A stretch of 41,535 nt of DNA from Azospirillum sp. (GCA_020249045.1 JADCGK010000216.1:1-41535); one strand, 5' to 3'; shown: positions 1-9,295, counted from the stretch's first letter. Made by a program: numbers and translations. Notes: generated by a model not told the origin, from the sequence alone.

Positions 1-648
1 CAAAGCCTGACCCGAGCCCGTCATGAAGGCGAGCGCGTAGCCGAAGCCGGTCGTCGCCACGTCGCAGAGTTTCAGAACCTGGCGGGCGAGCGCGCGGATC
101 GGCCCCATGCGGGCGCCGTCGCGGTCCGTGACCTTGATCCCGAGCGCGCGCTTGCCGGGCGTCGCCTGGCGTTTGCCGGCCTCGAACGCGGCGAAGTAGA
201 CGAAAGGCAGCATGACGCCCACGACCTGCACCGCGACCAGCAACAGATAGGCGCGCCCATTGCGCGCGACGAGGAGTTCGCTGCGGACGTTCTCCACGGA
301 GCCGTCGTCCAGCGTGACCGTGCCTTCGCCGATCGAGTAGACGCGCAGCGTTCCGTCGGCGTAGCGGCGCGTCTCCGCATGGAACGTCACGCGCCGATGC
401 CCCGAATTGTCGTAAAGCCGCTCGTCCTCGAGTGCGACGAACTGCCGATCGACGGAAACGACCGGCGCTTCGCGCCACGGCAGCACCAGCAACGCGTCCA
501 CGCCCGTAAGCCCGCGGGCACCCAGGGCGAGCGCCCACAAGATGACCGCCAAAATCGCCGCATCGATCGCCAAGGCGCCCGCGCGCCGGCCGAACGGCGC
601 GTGCGCCGCGCGCGCGCCGGTCAGCGGCAGCGGCAGGGCCACGGCCAT
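1..648 (-). CDS. RDD family membrane protein, C-terminal end beyond the window
   Basis: Translating the minus strand from the ATG at 648 gives an open frame of 216 codons that leaves the window without a stop. It shows an RDD-type N-terminus (FGRRAGALAIDAAILAVILW) with a first membrane segment, a polar central stretch, a second membrane segment around residues 128-146 (LLLVAVQVVGVMLPFVYFAAF) and the characteristic TPGKRALGIKVTDRDGARMG motif. RDD proteins are small polytopic membrane proteins, some implicated in ion transport; substrate unknown here. A GTG at 654 is in frame and would overlap the leuC stop as GTGA, so either start is possible and the gene is translationally coupled to leuC. 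Family assignment is firm, function is not. Confidence 0.85.
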   Translation of the reverse strand, partial: MAVALPLPLTGARAAHAPFGRRAGALAIDAAILAVILWALALGARGLTGVDALLVLPWREAPVVSVDRQFVALEDERLYDNSGHRRVTFHAETRRYADGTLRVYSIGEGTVTLDDGSVENVRSELLVARNGRAYLLLVAVQVVGVMLPFVYFAAFEAGKRQATPGKRALGIKVTDRDGARMGPIRALARQVLKLCDVATTGFGYALAFMTGSGQAL

Positions 649-650
649 CG

Positions 651-2072
651 TCACTGCCAGTCGCGGACGTCGGCGAGTTTGCCGGCGAACGCCGCGGCGG
701 CGGCCATCGCGGGGCTGAGCAGATGCGTGCGTCCGCCGCGGCCCTGCCGGCCCTCGAAATTCCGGTTCGAGGTCGAGGCGCAGCGCTGGCCGGGTTCGAG
801 CTTGTCGGCGTTCATGGCCAGGCACATCGAACAGCCCGGTTCGCGCCAATCGAACCCCGCCTCGCGGAACAGCTTGTCGAGGCCTTCGCGCTCGGCCTGT
901 TCCTTCACGAGGCCGGAACCCGGCACGATCATGGCGTGGACGTGCGGCGCCACCTTCTTGCCCTTGGCGAGCGCTTTTTCGACGATCGCGGCGACGGCGC
1001 GGAAATCCTCGATCCGGCCGTTGGTGCACGAGCCGACGAACACCTTGTCGATGCCGACGTCCACGAGCTTCGTGCCGGGCGTGAGGCCCATGTACTTCAG
1101 CGCGCGCTCCATCGCCGCCTTCTTGTCGGGATCGGCGACCGATGCGGGATCGGGGACGATCGCGGTGATCGGCAGCACGTCCTGCGGGGACGTCCCCCAG
1201 GTCACCATCGGCGGAATGTCGCCGGCGGCCAACGCCACTTCGCGGTCGTAGACGGCGCCCGCATCCGACGGCAGCGCGCGCCAATAATTCACGGCCGCCT
1301 CCCACTGGGCGCCCTTGGGCGCATGCGGCCGGCCCTTCAGATAGGCGAATGTCTTCTCGTCGGGGGCGACGAGGCCCGCGCGCGCGCCGCCTTCGATGGT
1401 CATGTTGCAGACCGTCATGCGGCCCTCCATCGTCAGATCGCGGATAACCGAGCCCGCGAATTCGACGACGTAGCCCGTGCCGCCCGCCGTGCCGATCTTG
1501 CCGATGATGGCCAGGATCACGTCCTTGGCGGTGACGCCGACGGGCAGCGTCCCGTCGACGGCGATGCGCATGTTCTTGGCCGGCTTCTGCAGCAGCGTTT
1601 GGGTCGCCAGAACGTGTTCGACCTCCGACGTGCCGATGCCGAAGGCCAGCGCGCCGAACGCACCGTGCGTGGCCGTGTGGCTGTCGCCGCACACGATGGT
1701 GTTGCCGGGCTGGGTCAAGCCCTGCTCGGGCCCGATGATGTGAACGATGCCCTGGCGGATATCGGACATCCCGTAATGCTCGATCCCGAACTCGCGCGCG
1801 TTCACCTCCAGCGTTTCGACCTGGATGCGGCTTTCGGGATCGTCGATGCCCTTGGACCGATCGGTCGTCGGAACGTTGTGATCGGCCACCGCGATCGTCA
1901 GATCGGGCCGGCGCACCTTGCGTTTCGCCATGCGCAGGCCTTCGAAGGCCTGCGGCGAGGTGACCTCGTGGACGAGATGGCGGTCGATGTACAGCACGCA
2001 GGTTCCGTCGTCCTGCTTGTGGACCACGTGGGCATCCCAAATCTTGTCGAACAGCGTGCGCGGCTTGGCCAT
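651..2072 (-). CDS. leuC: 3-isopropylmalate dehydratase large subunit
   Basis: LeuC, with LeuD, isomerises 2-isopropylmalate to 3-isopropylmalate in leucine synthesis in the cytoplasm. The 473-residue product is full length for the family and has the aconitase-type [4Fe-4S] ligands: Cys349 in GSCTNG and Cys414 and Cys417 in [19 protein letters not shown] around residue 128-137 is the family substrate-binding motif. The ATG at 2072 is preceded by a purine-rich ribosome site (GGGAGGGAAGGGG). leuD is not in the window and may lie left of the edge beyond the RDD gene. The location after the rpsP-rimM-trmD-rplS block is common in alphaproteobacteria. Confidence 0.97.
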   Translation of the reverse strand: MAKPRTLFDKIWDAHVVHKQDDGTCVLYIDRHLVHEVTSPQAFEGLRMAKRKVRRPDLTIAVADHNVPTTDRSKGIDDPESRIQVETLEVNAREFGIEHYGMSDIRQGIVHIIGPEQGLTQPGNTIVCGDSHTATHGAFGALAFGIGTSEVEHVLATQTLLQKPAKNMRIAVDGTLPVGVTAKDVILAIIGKIGTAGGTGYVVEFAGSVIRDLTMEGRMTVCNMTIEGGARAGLVAPDEKTFAYLKGRPHAPKGAQWEAAVNYWRALPSDAGAVYDREVALAAGDIPPMVTWGTSPQDVLPITAIVPDPASVADPDKKAAMERALKYMGLTPGTKLVDVGIDKVFVGSCTNGRIEDFRAVAAIVEKALAKGKKVAPHVHAMIVPGSGLVKEQAEREGLDKLFREAGFDWREPGCSMCLAMNADKLEPGQRCASTSNRNFEGRQGRGGRTHLLSPAMAAAAAFAGKLADVRDWQ

Positions 2073-2102
2073 GCTCGTCCCCTTCCCTCCCGTGAATTCG
2101 CC

Positions 2103-2128
2103 GGACCGGGCGGCGATCCGCCCGGTCC
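2103..2128. terminator. Hairpin between rplS and leuC
   Basis: GGACCGGGCGG (2103-2113) pairs perfectly with CCGCCCGGTCC (2118-2128) around a four-base loop. On the minus strand, the direction of both flanking genes, no T run follows, so this is more likely a weak or Rho-assisted terminator, or a processing or stabilising structure, than a strong intrinsic terminator. It could separate ribosomal-protein expression from leuC. Confidence 0.55.
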
Positions 2129-2165
2129 GTCGTCGTTTTGCGCGCCGCTCGGGGCGCGGCCGGTC

Positions 2166-2603
2166 TCAGGCCTTCGCCGACGAATCCGCCGTCGCGGCTT
2201 CGAGATCGGCGGCCGTCATGTCGGCGGCCGTGGCGGCGACACCGCCGGTCTTCTCGACGATGCGCGCCGACTTGCCGGTGCGGCCGCGCAGGTAGTAGAG
2301 CTTCGCGCGGCGCACGTCGCCGCGGCGGACGACCTCGATGCCGCCCAGACGCGGCGAGTAGAGCGGGAACACGCGCTCCACGCCTTCGCCGAACGAGATC
2401 TTGCGCACGGTGAAGTTCGAGTTGAGGCCCGAGTTCTTGCGCGCGATGCAAACGCCCTCGAACACCTGCAGGCGTTCGCGCGTGCCTTCGAGCACCTTCA
2501 CCGACACGCGCAGCGTGTCGCCGGGGCCGAATTCGGGGACCTTCTTGCCCCCGGTGAGCTTGGCGATCTGGCCCTTCTCGAGTTCCTGGATGATGGACGA
2601 CAT
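2166..2603 (-). CDS. rplS: 50S ribosomal protein L19
   Basis: The 145-residue product is L19, a large-subunit protein at the interface with the 30S subunit. The start [14 protein letters not shown] and the core [37 protein letters not shown] are diagnostic. It carries a roughly 30-residue alanine-rich tail after the conserved domain, common in alphaproteobacterial L19. The frame is open well upstream, but the ATG at 2603 matches the family start and has a GAGGAGAA ribosome site. It follows trmD by 38 bases in the classic rpsP-rimM-trmD-rplS operon. Confidence 0.97.
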   Translation of the reverse strand: MSSIIQELEKGQIAKLTGGKKVPEFGPGDTLRVSVKVLEGTRERLQVFEGVCIARKNSGLNSNFTVRKISFGEGVERVFPLYSPRLGGIEVVRRGDVRRAKLYYLRGRTGKSARIVEKTGGVAATAADMTAADLEAATADSSAKA

Positions 2604-2641
2604 GTTCGTTCTCCTCGTTCGATTCCCAATGACTTGCGATT

Positions 2642-3400
2642 TCAGTGACGGGTCGGCGCCGCGCGCTTGGCCCACAGATCGGGGCGGCGCTCGGCGGTGA
2701 TTTTTTCGGCCTGGGCGCGGCGCCAGGCCTTGATGTTGGCGTGATGGCCGCTGGTCAGCACGGCAGGCACGTCGCGGCCGTCCCAAGACGCGGGCCGGGT
2801 GTAGTGCGGATACTCGAGCAGACCGTCCTCGAAGCTTTCCTCGCCGAGGGAGTCGCTCGCCCCCAGCACGCCCGGCAGCAGACGCACGCACGCGTCGAGC
2901 ACGCAGGCGGCCGCGGGTTCGCCGCCCGACAGCACGAAATCCCCGATCGACAATTCGCCGATGCCCCGCTTGTCGAGAACGCGTTGATCCACGCCCTCGA
3001 ACCGGCCGCACAGCAACGTGACGCCCGGACTTGCGGCCAGCGCGCGCGCGCGCGCCTGGTCGAAACGGGCGCCGCGCGGGCTGAGATACAGCGCCGGCGC
3101 GCCCGCGGGCGCCTTGGCGAGCGCGGCTTCCAGCGCCGCGTCGACGACGTCGGGCTTCATGACCATGCCCGGACCGCCGCCGAACGGAACGTCGTCGACC
3201 GAGCGGTGCCGGTCGCGGGCGTAGTCGCGGATGTCGATCGCGTCGAGCGACCAAACGCCGTCGGCCAACGCCTTGCCGACCAGCGACTGGCCCAGGCAGC
3301 CCGGAAACATGTCCGGGAAGATCGTCAGCACGACCGCGCGCCACGGCGCGGCTTTGCCGCCCGTCGCGTCCGATCCGCCGATGTCCTTCGCGCCGTTCAT
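2642..3400 (-). CDS. trmD: tRNA (guanine37-N1)-methyltransferase
   Basis: TrmD uses S-adenosylmethionine to methylate N1 of G37 in tRNAs, which prevents +1 frameshifting. The 252-residue product shows the N-terminal [24 protein letters not shown], and the SPOUT trefoil-knot motif [15 protein letters not shown], followed by the C-terminal [24 protein letters not shown] region. The ATG at 3400 overlaps the rimM stop as ATGA, which fixes the start; the upstream in-frame extension to about 3637 is only the antisense-like reading of rimM DNA in another frame. Confidence 0.96.
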   Translation of the reverse strand: MNGAKDIGGSDATGGKAAPWRAVVLTIFPDMFPGCLGQSLVGKALADGVWSLDAIDIRDYARDRHRSVDDVPFGGGPGMVMKPDVVDAALEAALAKAPAGAPALYLSPRGARFDQARARALAASPGVTLLCGRFEGVDQRVLDKRGIGELSIGDFVLSGGEPAAACVLDACVRLLPGVLGASDSLGEESFEDGLLEYPHYTRPASWDGRDVPAVLTSGHHANIKAWRRAQAEKITAERRPDLWAKRAAPTRH

Positions 3401-3939
3401 TCTTCCTCGTCCGCCTTCGCCTCGACCCATTCGGGCGGGTCGATTTCGACCGCGCCCGCCGCGACGTCCACCTTCGTCACCACCCGCTTGGTGAAGGGAT
3501 AAAGCTGGGTCCGCCCCGCTTCGTCCTTCACCTCCAGGATGTCGCCGGCCCCGTAGTTCAGGACCGCCGCGACGACGCCCAACGCCGCGCCCTTCGTATC
3601 GACCGCCTTCAACCCGATCAGGTCGGCATGGAACCAAAGGTCCTTCGACCCCTTCGGCTTTTTGCCGAGCGCTTCGCGCCCGACGTAAAGCCGCATGCCC
3701 CTGAGCGCTTCCGCCGCGTCGCGATCCTCGATCCCGCCGAGCTTGGCGATCACGAGGCCCCGCGCCGTTCCGGTCTTGCGGATTTCGAAGCGGCGCGCGC
3801 CGCTCTCGTCCTCGACCGGGCCGTAGGAAGCCACGTCGCCCGCCTTGTCCGTGAACGCCTTGATCTTGACCTCGCCGCGCACTCCGTGCGCCGACGCGAT
3901 GGCCCCGATCAAAACGCGCGTGCCGGACGACGCGGACAA
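3397..3939 (-). CDS. rimM: Ribosome maturation factor RimM
   Basis: RimM binds S19 and helps late 30S subunit assembly. The 180-residue product has the N-terminal beta-barrel ([23 protein letters not shown]) and the C-terminal PRC-barrel ([18 protein letters not shown], then DILEV and PFTKRVV). No ATG or GTG lies at the expected N-terminus. The first usable codon is TTG at 3939, four bases after a GAGGA ribosome site and seven bases past the rpsP stop. A second TTG nine codons on is possible. Ends in an acidic KADEEE tail and overlaps trmD by four bases. Confidence 0.93.
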   Translation of the reverse strand: MSASSGTRVLIGAIASAHGVRGEVKIKAFTDKAGDVASYGPVEDESGARRFEIRKTGTARGLVIAKLGGIEDRDAAEALRGMRLYVGREALGKKPKGSKDLWFHADLIGLKAVDTKGAALGVVAAVLNYGAGDILEVKDEAGRTQLYPFTKRVVTKVDVAAGAVEIDPPEWVEAKADEEE

Positions 3940-3946
3940 CCGGTCC

Positions 3947-4309
3947 TCAGGCCGCCGGCGCCGAAGCTTCGGCCGCCTTGGCCGCCGCTTCCTTCATGCG
4001 TTCCTGCGCCTTCTTCTTGGGCGCGGACTTCTTCGGCGTTTCGCGGATCGCCGGCTTCTCGGCCAGCCCCAGGGCGGCCAGGAAATGCGTCACGCGGTCC
4101 GAAGGCTGCGCGCCCTTCGAAAGCCAGTACTTCGCGCGCTCGACGTCGATGACCACGCGCTTGTCGTTCTCCTTCGGGAGCATCGGGTCGTAGTACCCGA
4201 TCTTCTCGATGAAGCGGCCGTCGCGGGCGAAGCGCCCGTCGGCGACGACGATCTTGTAGTGCGGGCGGTTCTTGGCACCGCCGCGGCTCATGCGAATCTT
4301 GACGGCCAT
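3947..4309 (-). CDS. rpsP: 30S ribosomal protein S16
   Basis: S16 is a small-subunit assembly protein. The 120-residue product begins [24 protein letters not shown] and has the conserved [10 protein letters not shown] segment. After about residue 82 it continues into a basic, alanine/lysine-rich tail ([23 protein letters not shown]), longer than the E. coli protein but usual in alphaproteobacteria. It lies 39 bases after ffh. Confidence 0.97.
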   Translation of the reverse strand: MAVKIRMSRGGAKNRPHYKIVVADGRFARDGRFIEKIGYYDPMLPKENDKRVVIDVERAKYWLSKGAQPSDRVTHFLAALGLAEKPAIRETPKKSAPKKKAQERMKEAAAKAAEASAPAA

Positions 4310-4348
4310 ACGATGTGTTTCCTTCTGCTGTTCGAGTTTTCCGTGGTT

Positions 4349-5698
4349 CTACCGGCGGAACAGGTTTCCGATTCCCGTCCGCATGATTCCCTTTTGGCCG
4401 AGCTTGCCCATCTGCTTCATCACGCGGCTCATCTCCATGAACTGCTTGACGAGGCGGTTGACCTCCTCGACCGACGTGCCCGAGCCCGCGGCGATCCGCC
4501 GCTTGCGCTTGCCGTCGAGAACTTTGGCGTCGCGACGTTCGCGCTTGGTCATCGAGCAGATGATCGCTTCCTGCTTCTTGAGCACGTTCTCGTCGACGTT
4601 CGCGTCCTTCATCTGCGCCTTGATCTTGGCCACGCCCGGCAACATGCCCATGACCCCGCCGAGCCCGCCCATCTTCTTGACCTGGCGCAGCTGGGACAGC
4701 ATGTCGTCGAAATCGAATTCGCCCTTCTTGATCTTGGCGGCGAGTTTTTCGGCCTGTTCGGCCTCGACCGTCTCCTGCGCCTTTTCGACGAGGCCGACGA
4801 TGTCGCCCATGCCCAGAATGCGGCCCGCCACGCGGTCGGGATGGAAGGGCTCCAGCGCATCCATCTTTTCGCCGAGGCCGGCGAATTTGATCGGCTTGCC
4901 GGTCACCGCGCGCATGGACAGCGCGGCCCCGCCGCGCTGGTCGCCGTCCAAGCGCGTCATCACAACGCCCGTGACGCCGATGCCGTCGTTGAAGCGCGTC
5001 GCCGTGACGAGCGCGTCCTGACCGGTCAGCGCGTCGACCACCAGCAGCGATTCGACCGGCTGGACCGCATCGCGCACGGCCTTGGCTTCGGCCATCAATT
5101 CTTCGTCGATCGACAGCCGGCCGGCGGTGTCGAGCACGACCACGTCATAGCCTTCGATGCGGCCCGTCTCCATGGCGCGCCGGGCGATGGCGACCGGATC
5201 TTGGCCCGCGACGATCGGCAGCGTCGCGACGCCGATCTGCTGGCCCAGGACGGCCAATTGCTCCTGCGCGGCCGGGCGGCGCGTGTCGAGGGAGGCGAGC
5301 AGGACCTTCTTGCGGTCCTTTTCGGTCAGGCGCTTGGCGAGCTTGGCCGATGTCGTGGTTTTGCCCGAGCCTTGCAGCCCCAGCATCAGAACCGGGATCG
5401 GCGGCACCGCGCGCAGATTGATCTCGCTCGCCGTGGCACCCAGCGTATCGATCAGCTTGTCGTGGACGATCTTGACGACCATCTGGCCCGGCGTGACCGA
5501 GCGCACGACTTGCTGGCCGATCGCCTCCAAGCGGACCGCGGCGACGAAATCCTTGACGACCTGAAGGGCCACGTCGGCTTCGAGCAGCGCCAGACGCACC
5601 TCGCGCAGCGCCGTATCCACGTCGGCCTCGGTGATGACACCGCGGCCGCGCAGACGGTCGAACACCGCCCCGAGTTTTCCGCCCAACTGCTCGAACAT
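4349..5698 (-). CDS. ffh: Signal recognition particle GTPase Ffh
   Basis: Ffh binds 4.5S RNA and signal sequences and delivers ribosomes to FtsY at the membrane. The product of 449 residues has the N domain (about 1-88), the G domain with P-loop GLQGSGKT at 107-114, DTRRPAA, DTAGR and TRLDGD motifs, and the methionine-rich M domain from about residue 295 (MGGLGGVMGMLPG, and the RRKRRIAAGSG RNA-binding segment). I chose the ATG at 5698 (MFEQLGGKLG) because it is the family start; an upstream in-frame ATG at 5734 adds 12 non-conserved residues. The receptor gene ftsY lies 2.5 kb away on the other strand. Confidence 0.96.
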   Translation of the reverse strand: MFEQLGGKLGAVFDRLRGRGVITEADVDTALREVRLALLEADVALQVVKDFVAAVRLEAIGQQVVRSVTPGQMVVKIVHDKLIDTLGATASEINLRAVPPIPVLMLGLQGSGKTTTSAKLAKRLTEKDRKKVLLASLDTRRPAAQEQLAVLGQQIGVATLPIVAGQDPVAIARRAMETGRIEGYDVVVLDTAGRLSIDEELMAEAKAVRDAVQPVESLLVVDALTGQDALVTATRFNDGIGVTGVVMTRLDGDQRGGAALSMRAVTGKPIKFAGLGEKMDALEPFHPDRVAGRILGMGDIVGLVEKAQETVEAEQAEKLAAKIKKGEFDFDDMLSQLRQVKKMGGLGGVMGMLPGVAKIKAQMKDANVDENVLKKQEAIICSMTKRERRDAKVLDGKRKRRIAAGSGTSVEEVNRLVKQFMEMSRVMKQMGKLGQKGIMRTGIGNLFRR

Positions 5699-5843
5699 CA
5701 CGCCCACGCGTAGCCAAAACGAAACGGCCGCCATGCGCGAAACTCGCGGATGGCGGGAGACCCGAAGGGCCCAAGGGTTCCGTACTTCCCTTGAATGGCG
5801 GCGGTTTTAGGAGATCGGGCGCCGCGCGTCAATCGCGCCCGCG

Positions 5844-5857
5844 CACATATATATGTG
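5844..5857. promoter_or_regulatory. AT-rich 14-base palindrome, possible promoter/operator of the RHH gene
   Basis: CACATATATATGTG is a perfect 14-base palindrome in otherwise very GC-rich DNA, with TATATAT resembling a -10 element. It lies about 50 bases before the ATG at 5904. Role inferred from position only. Confidence 0.4.
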
Positions 5858-5876
5858 TGGTCGCTTGCAGTCGGGC

Positions 5877-5915
5877 GATATCGCTGATATCAATGATATC
5901 AATATGCCGGATATC
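5877..5915. repeat. Four phased GATATC palindromes around the RHH gene start
   Basis: GATATC occurs at 5877-5882, 5886-5891, 5895-5900 and 5910-5915, with starts 9, 9 and 15 bases apart. Phased short palindromes are the arrangement used by ribbon-helix-helix repressors such as MetJ and Arc, so this may be an autoregulatory operator. The period is also three codons in the frame of the adjacent gene, so it could be a coding repeat if translation starts at 5853. Confidence 0.5.
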
Positions 5916-6077
5916 CTTGTTCGAAACGTCGATCCCGAACTCCACCGCGCCCTGAAGGTCGAGGCGGCGCGCACCGGCCTGACTTTGTCCGATGTGATCC
6001 GGCGCTTGATCGAGGCGCAGTTCGCCGGAACCGCCACCCCGAACCCTTCAAGCGACGCGGCCCAAACAAGCCGCTGA
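5904..6077 (+). CDS. Small ribbon-helix-helix (FitA/VapB-type) DNA-binding protein, orphan antitoxin-like
   Basis: From the ATG at 5904 the product is 57 residues. The N-terminus MPDILVRNVDPELHRALKVE followed by AARTGLTLSDVIRRLIEAQF is the pattern of an antitoxin-type ribbon-helix-helix domain: one beta strand, then two helices. Such proteins repress their own operon and neutralise a PIN-type toxin. No PIN-domain gene follows; the next gene is dapF 50 bases on. The ATG at 5853 is in frame and would add 17 residues encoded by the GATATC repeats. Neither start has an evident ribosome site. Family call is good, the role as an antitoxin is unproven. Confidence 0.75.
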   Translation: MPDILVRNVDPELHRALKVEAARTGLTLSDVIRRLIEAQFAGTATPNPSSDAAQTSR

Positions 6078-6127
6078 CGCCGGGCGTTCGTGGACAATGG
6101 GCGGGTTCCCCGCCTATATCCCCGGTC

Positions 6128-6976
6128 ATGGCTACGCTTCCGTTCGTCAAAATGCACGGTCTCGGCAACGATTTCGTCGTCGTGGATGCGCGTGCCGACG
6201 CGGCCCCCATCACGCCGGATTTGGCGCGTGCGATCGCCGACCGGCATCGCGGCGTGGGCTTCGACCAGTTGATCGTGATCGAACCGCCGAAGGACAAAGC
6301 GGCCGACGTCTTCTTCCGCTTCTACAATTCCGATGGCTCAGAGGCCGGCGCATGCGGCAACGGCACGCGTTGCGTCGCCCAACGCGTGATGGCCGAACGC
6401 GGCGCCGATCATCTCGCCATCGAAACGATCGCGGGCGCGCTCGAGGCCACGCGCCGGCCAGACGGGCGCGTGACCGTCGATATGGGCCCCGCGCGCCTGG
6501 ACTGGCGCGACATCCCGCTCGCCGAAGCCTGCGACACCGGCGCCGTACCCGTCGAACTCGGGCCGCTTTCCAGGCCGGTGGCCACGTCCATGGGCAATCC
6601 GCACGCGACGTTCTTCGTCGCCGACCTTGCGGCCATCGACCTTGCGGCACTCGGCCCCAAGCTCGAACACCACCGCATGTTCCCCGAGCGGGCCAATATC
6701 GGCGTGGCGCAAATCCTGTCGCCCGAGCGGATGCGCTTGCGCGTGTGGGAACGCGGCGCGGGCATCACGCTGGCGTGCGGCTCGGGCGCATGCGCGGCGG
6801 GCGTGGCGGCCGTCCGGCGCAAGCTGATCGCCGGGCGCAAGGTCGCGATCGTCGTCGACGGTTCGACGCCGGGCGATCCCGCTTCGGAAATCGAGATCGA
6901 GTGGCTGCGCGACGGGCACGTGTTGATGACGGGCCCGACCGCCTTGTCGTTCACCGGCGCCTGGCCGCTCGCATGA
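6128..6976 (+). CDS. dapF: Diaminopimelate epimerase
   Basis: DapF converts LL- to meso-diaminopimelate, the precursor of lysine and of peptidoglycan cross-links. The 282-residue product has both catalytic cysteines in their motifs: Cys76 in GACGNGTR and Cys217 in ACGSGACA. The N-terminal KMHGLGNDFVVVD and the MGNPHATFFV segment are conserved. The ATG at 6128 gives the standard start. The stop overlaps the mtaB start as ATGA, indicating a dapF-mtaB-ftsY operon. Confidence 0.97.
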   Translation: MATLPFVKMHGLGNDFVVVDARADAAPITPDLARAIADRHRGVGFDQLIVIEPPKDKAADVFFRFYNSDGSEAGACGNGTRCVAQRVMAERGADHLAIETIAGALEATRRPDGRVTVDMGPARLDWRDIPLAEACDTGAVPVELGPLSRPVATSMGNPHATFFVADLAAIDLAALGPKLEHHRMFPERANIGVAQILSPERMRLRVWERGAGITLACGSGACAAGVAAVRRKLIAGRKVAIVVDGSTPGDPASEIEIEWLRDGHVLMTGPTALSFTGAWPLA

Positions 6977-8193
6977 GCGTGCTGAGCTTCGGCTGCCGGC
7001 TCAACGCCGCAGAGAGCGCTGCGATCGAAGCGATGACGGCGGGCGACTCGGCATTGGTCGTCGTCAACACCTGCGCGGTCACGGCCGAAGCCGAACGCGA
7101 CGCGGCCGCCGCGATCCGGCGCGTGGCGCGCGAACGGCCCGACGCGCGGATCGTCGTCACCGGCTGCGCGGCGCAGATCGACCCCGGCCGCTGGCGCGCG
7201 ATGGACGGCGTAAGCGCCGTCGTCGGCAATCGCGAGAAGCTCGAACCGGCGACCTGGACCGAGGGCCGGCACGCGGTCGGCGACATCATGGCCGCGCGCG
7301 ATTTCGTCGCGGTCGAACCGCCGCCGGACCCCGCGCGGACGCGCGAATTCCTCGAGATCCAGCAAGGCTGCGACCATCGCTGCACCTTTTGCGTGATCCC
7401 CTACGGACGCGGCAACTCGCGTTCGCTGCCGCTCGACCGCGTTCTGGCGCGCGCACGCGCGGCCGTGGCGGCGGGCAAGCGCGAGATCGTGCTGACCGGC
7501 GTGGACCTCACCTCGTGGGGCGCCGATTTGCCGGGCGCGCCGAAACTGGGGGCGGCGGCCAAGACGATCCTGGCCGAATGCCCGGATCTGGCGCGCTTGC
7601 GGCTGTCGTCGGTCGACCCGGCCGAGATCGACGCCGATATCTTCGATCTGCTGGCGCGCGAACCGCGCTTCGCGGGCCAGCTGCATCTGTCGATCCAATC
7701 GGGCGACGATCTGATCCTCAAGCGCATGAAGCGCCGGCATTCGCGTGCCGAGGTGCTGGCGGTCGCCGCCAGGGCGCGCGCGGCGCGCGCGGACGTGGCG
7801 CTGACCGCCGATCTGATCGCTGGGTTTCCGACCGAGTCGGACAACGCCTTCGCCACGACGCGCGCCTTGGTCGCGGAAATCGCCTTGGCCGACGCGCATG
7901 TCTTTCCCTACAGCGCGCGTCCCGGCACGCCGGCCGCACGCATGCCCGCCCTGGCGCCCGAAACCGTCGCGCGCCGGGCGTCCGAGCTGCGCGCCGCGGT
8001 CGCCGAAGCGCGCGCGCGCGACCTCGCCGCGCGCGTGGGCGCGATCGCCGACGTGCTGATCGAGGCGGGCGGCGACAACGGGCTCGACGCGCGCGGCACG
8101 CGCGTGCGCCTGGATGCGTCGTTCGCGCGCGGCGCGATGGTGCGCGCGCGCGTCACCGGCCACGACGGCCGTTTTCTGAAGGCGGCGGCATGA
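6973..8193 (+). CDS. mtaB: tRNA t6A37 methylthiotransferase
   Basis: MtaB is a radical SAM enzyme that adds a methylthio group to t6A37 of tRNAs reading ANN codons. The 406-residue product has an N-terminal methylthiotransferase domain with cluster cysteines Cys8, Cys34 and Cys65, and the radical SAM motif CDHRCTFC (Cys133, Cys137, Cys140). Later come the LHLSIQSGDD and ADLIAGFPTES segments, then a shortened C-terminal TRAM-like region (ARGTRVRLDASFARGAMVRARVTGH). CDHRCTFC and SIQSGDD favour MtaB over MiaB. It overlaps both neighbours by four bases. Confidence 0.94.
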   Translation: MSVLSFGCRLNAAESAAIEAMTAGDSALVVVNTCAVTAEAERDAAAAIRRVARERPDARIVVTGCAAQIDPGRWRAMDGVSAVVGNREKLEPATWTEGRHAVGDIMAARDFVAVEPPPDPARTREFLEIQQGCDHRCTFCVIPYGRGNSRSLPLDRVLARARAAVAAGKREIVLTGVDLTSWGADLPGAPKLGAAAKTILAECPDLARLRLSSVDPAEIDADIFDLLAREPRFAGQLHLSIQSGDDLILKRMKRRHSRAEVLAVAARARAARADVALTADLIAGFPTESDNAFATTRALVAEIALADAHVFPYSARPGTPAARMPALAPETVARRASELRAAVAEARARDLAARVGAIADVLIEAGGDNGLDARGTRVRLDASFARGAMVRARVTGHDGRFLKAAA

Positions 8194-9110
8194 GCTGGTT
8201 CCAGCGCCTCAAGGCGGGGCTCAAGAAAAGCTCGGCACGGCTCGCCGAGGGCATCGGCCGCGCGCTGAATATCGGCCGCTTGGACGAGGCGGCCTATCAG
8301 GCGCTCGAAGACGCGTTGATCGAGGCCGATCTCGGACCGGCGGTCGCGGCCAAGCTGGTCGAACAGCTGCGCGCGCGCAAATTGCCCGCGGACACGCCCG
8401 CCTTGCGCGTGCGCGAGTTGCTGGCCGAGGACATCGCGACGATCCTGGCGCCCATCGCGCGCAAATTCGCCCCCGAGCCCGCGCGCAAGCCCCATGTCGT
8501 GCTGGTCGTCGGCGTCAACGGATCGGGCAAAACCACGACGATCGGCAAGCTGGCCGCGTCGCTGTCGGCGGAAGGCAAGCGCGTCTGCCTGGCGGCGGGC
8601 GACACGTTCCGCGCCGCGGCGGTCTCCCAACTCGGCATCTGGGCCGAGCGCGCGCGCGCGCATTTCGTTTCGACCCGCGAGGGGGGCGATCCCGCCGCCC
8701 TCGCCTTCGAAGCGCTCGAACAGGCCAAAGCGCGCGGCGACGACGTGCTGCTGATCGACACCGCCGGCCGGCTGCACAACAAGGCCGACCTGATGGACGA
8801 GTTGAAGAAGGTCGTCCGCGTGATCAAGAAGCTCGACGACACCGCGCCGCACACGACCCTGCTCGTGCTCGATGCGACCGTCGGGCAAAACGCGGTCGCG
8901 CAAGTCGAGACCTTCGCCTCGATGGTCGCCGTCGATTCGCTGGCGCTCACGAAGCTCGACGGCAGCGCCAAAGGCGGCGTTCTGGTCGCGATCGCGAATC
9001 GATTCGCGACTCCGACGGTGCTGATCGGCGTCGGAGAGGGCATCGACGATCTTCGCGACTTCGACGCGCACGTCTTCGCGCGCGGTCTTCTCGATCTTCC
9101 CGACGCGTGA
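8190..9110 (+). CDS. ftsY: Signal recognition particle receptor FtsY
   Basis: FtsY is the membrane-associated SRP receptor GTPase. The 306-residue product lacks the long acidic A domain of the E. coli protein and starts directly with a basic amphipathic N-terminus (MSWFQRLKAGLKKSSARLAE). It has P-loop GVNGSGKT at 108-115, AAGDTFRAAA, DTAGR and LTKLDGSAKGG. The short form is usual in alphaproteobacteria. Start ATG at 8190 overlaps the mtaB stop. It pairs functionally with ffh at 4349-5698. Confidence 0.97.
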   Translation: MSWFQRLKAGLKKSSARLAEGIGRALNIGRLDEAAYQALEDALIEADLGPAVAAKLVEQLRARKLPADTPALRVRELLAEDIATILAPIARKFAPEPARKPHVVLVVGVNGSGKTTTIGKLAASLSAEGKRVCLAAGDTFRAAAVSQLGIWAERARAHFVSTREGGDPAALAFEALEQAKARGDDVLLIDTAGRLHNKADLMDELKKVVRVIKKLDDTAPHTTLLVLDATVGQNAVAQVETFASMVAVDSLALTKLDGSAKGGVLVAIANRFATPTVLIGVGEGIDDLRDFDAHVFARGLLDLPDA

Positions 9111-9295
9111 TTTCGCGCCTTGTCGCGGACGATTTTGCGCGCGTGCACGACGAACATTTGTTCCTGATTTTCTGCGGGTTTCTTGCATGTCGCACGCTAG
9201 CGCTAGATGCGCGTTCGACGACTCCCGCAAGACTCGGCGTCATCCCCCAGCGCTGGTGGAAGCGACGCGTATCACCCCCCTCATATTGAATTTCC
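9111..9295. other. Intergenic stretch after ftsY
   Basis: No convincing gene or ftsY terminator is visible. It contains one perfect palindrome built from two CTAG tetramers, CTAGCGCTAG at 9197-9206. The next element is the promoter region at 9296. Confidence 0.5.

Noticed and set aside
72-380. A 102-codon minus-strand frame near the left edge
   Set aside because: It is out of frame with the RDD protein, which has recognisable family motifs in the correct frame.
723-2648. A 641-codon plus-strand frame antisense to leuC and rplS
   Set aside because: Its composition is of low-complexity Arg/Ala/Asp type, and its minus strand encodes well-conserved LeuC and L19.
5853-5903. The N-terminal extension MCGRLQSGDIADINDIN of the ribbon-helix-helix protein as certain coding sequence
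   Set aside because: No ribosome site and the stretch is better explained as operator repeats; kept as an alternative only.
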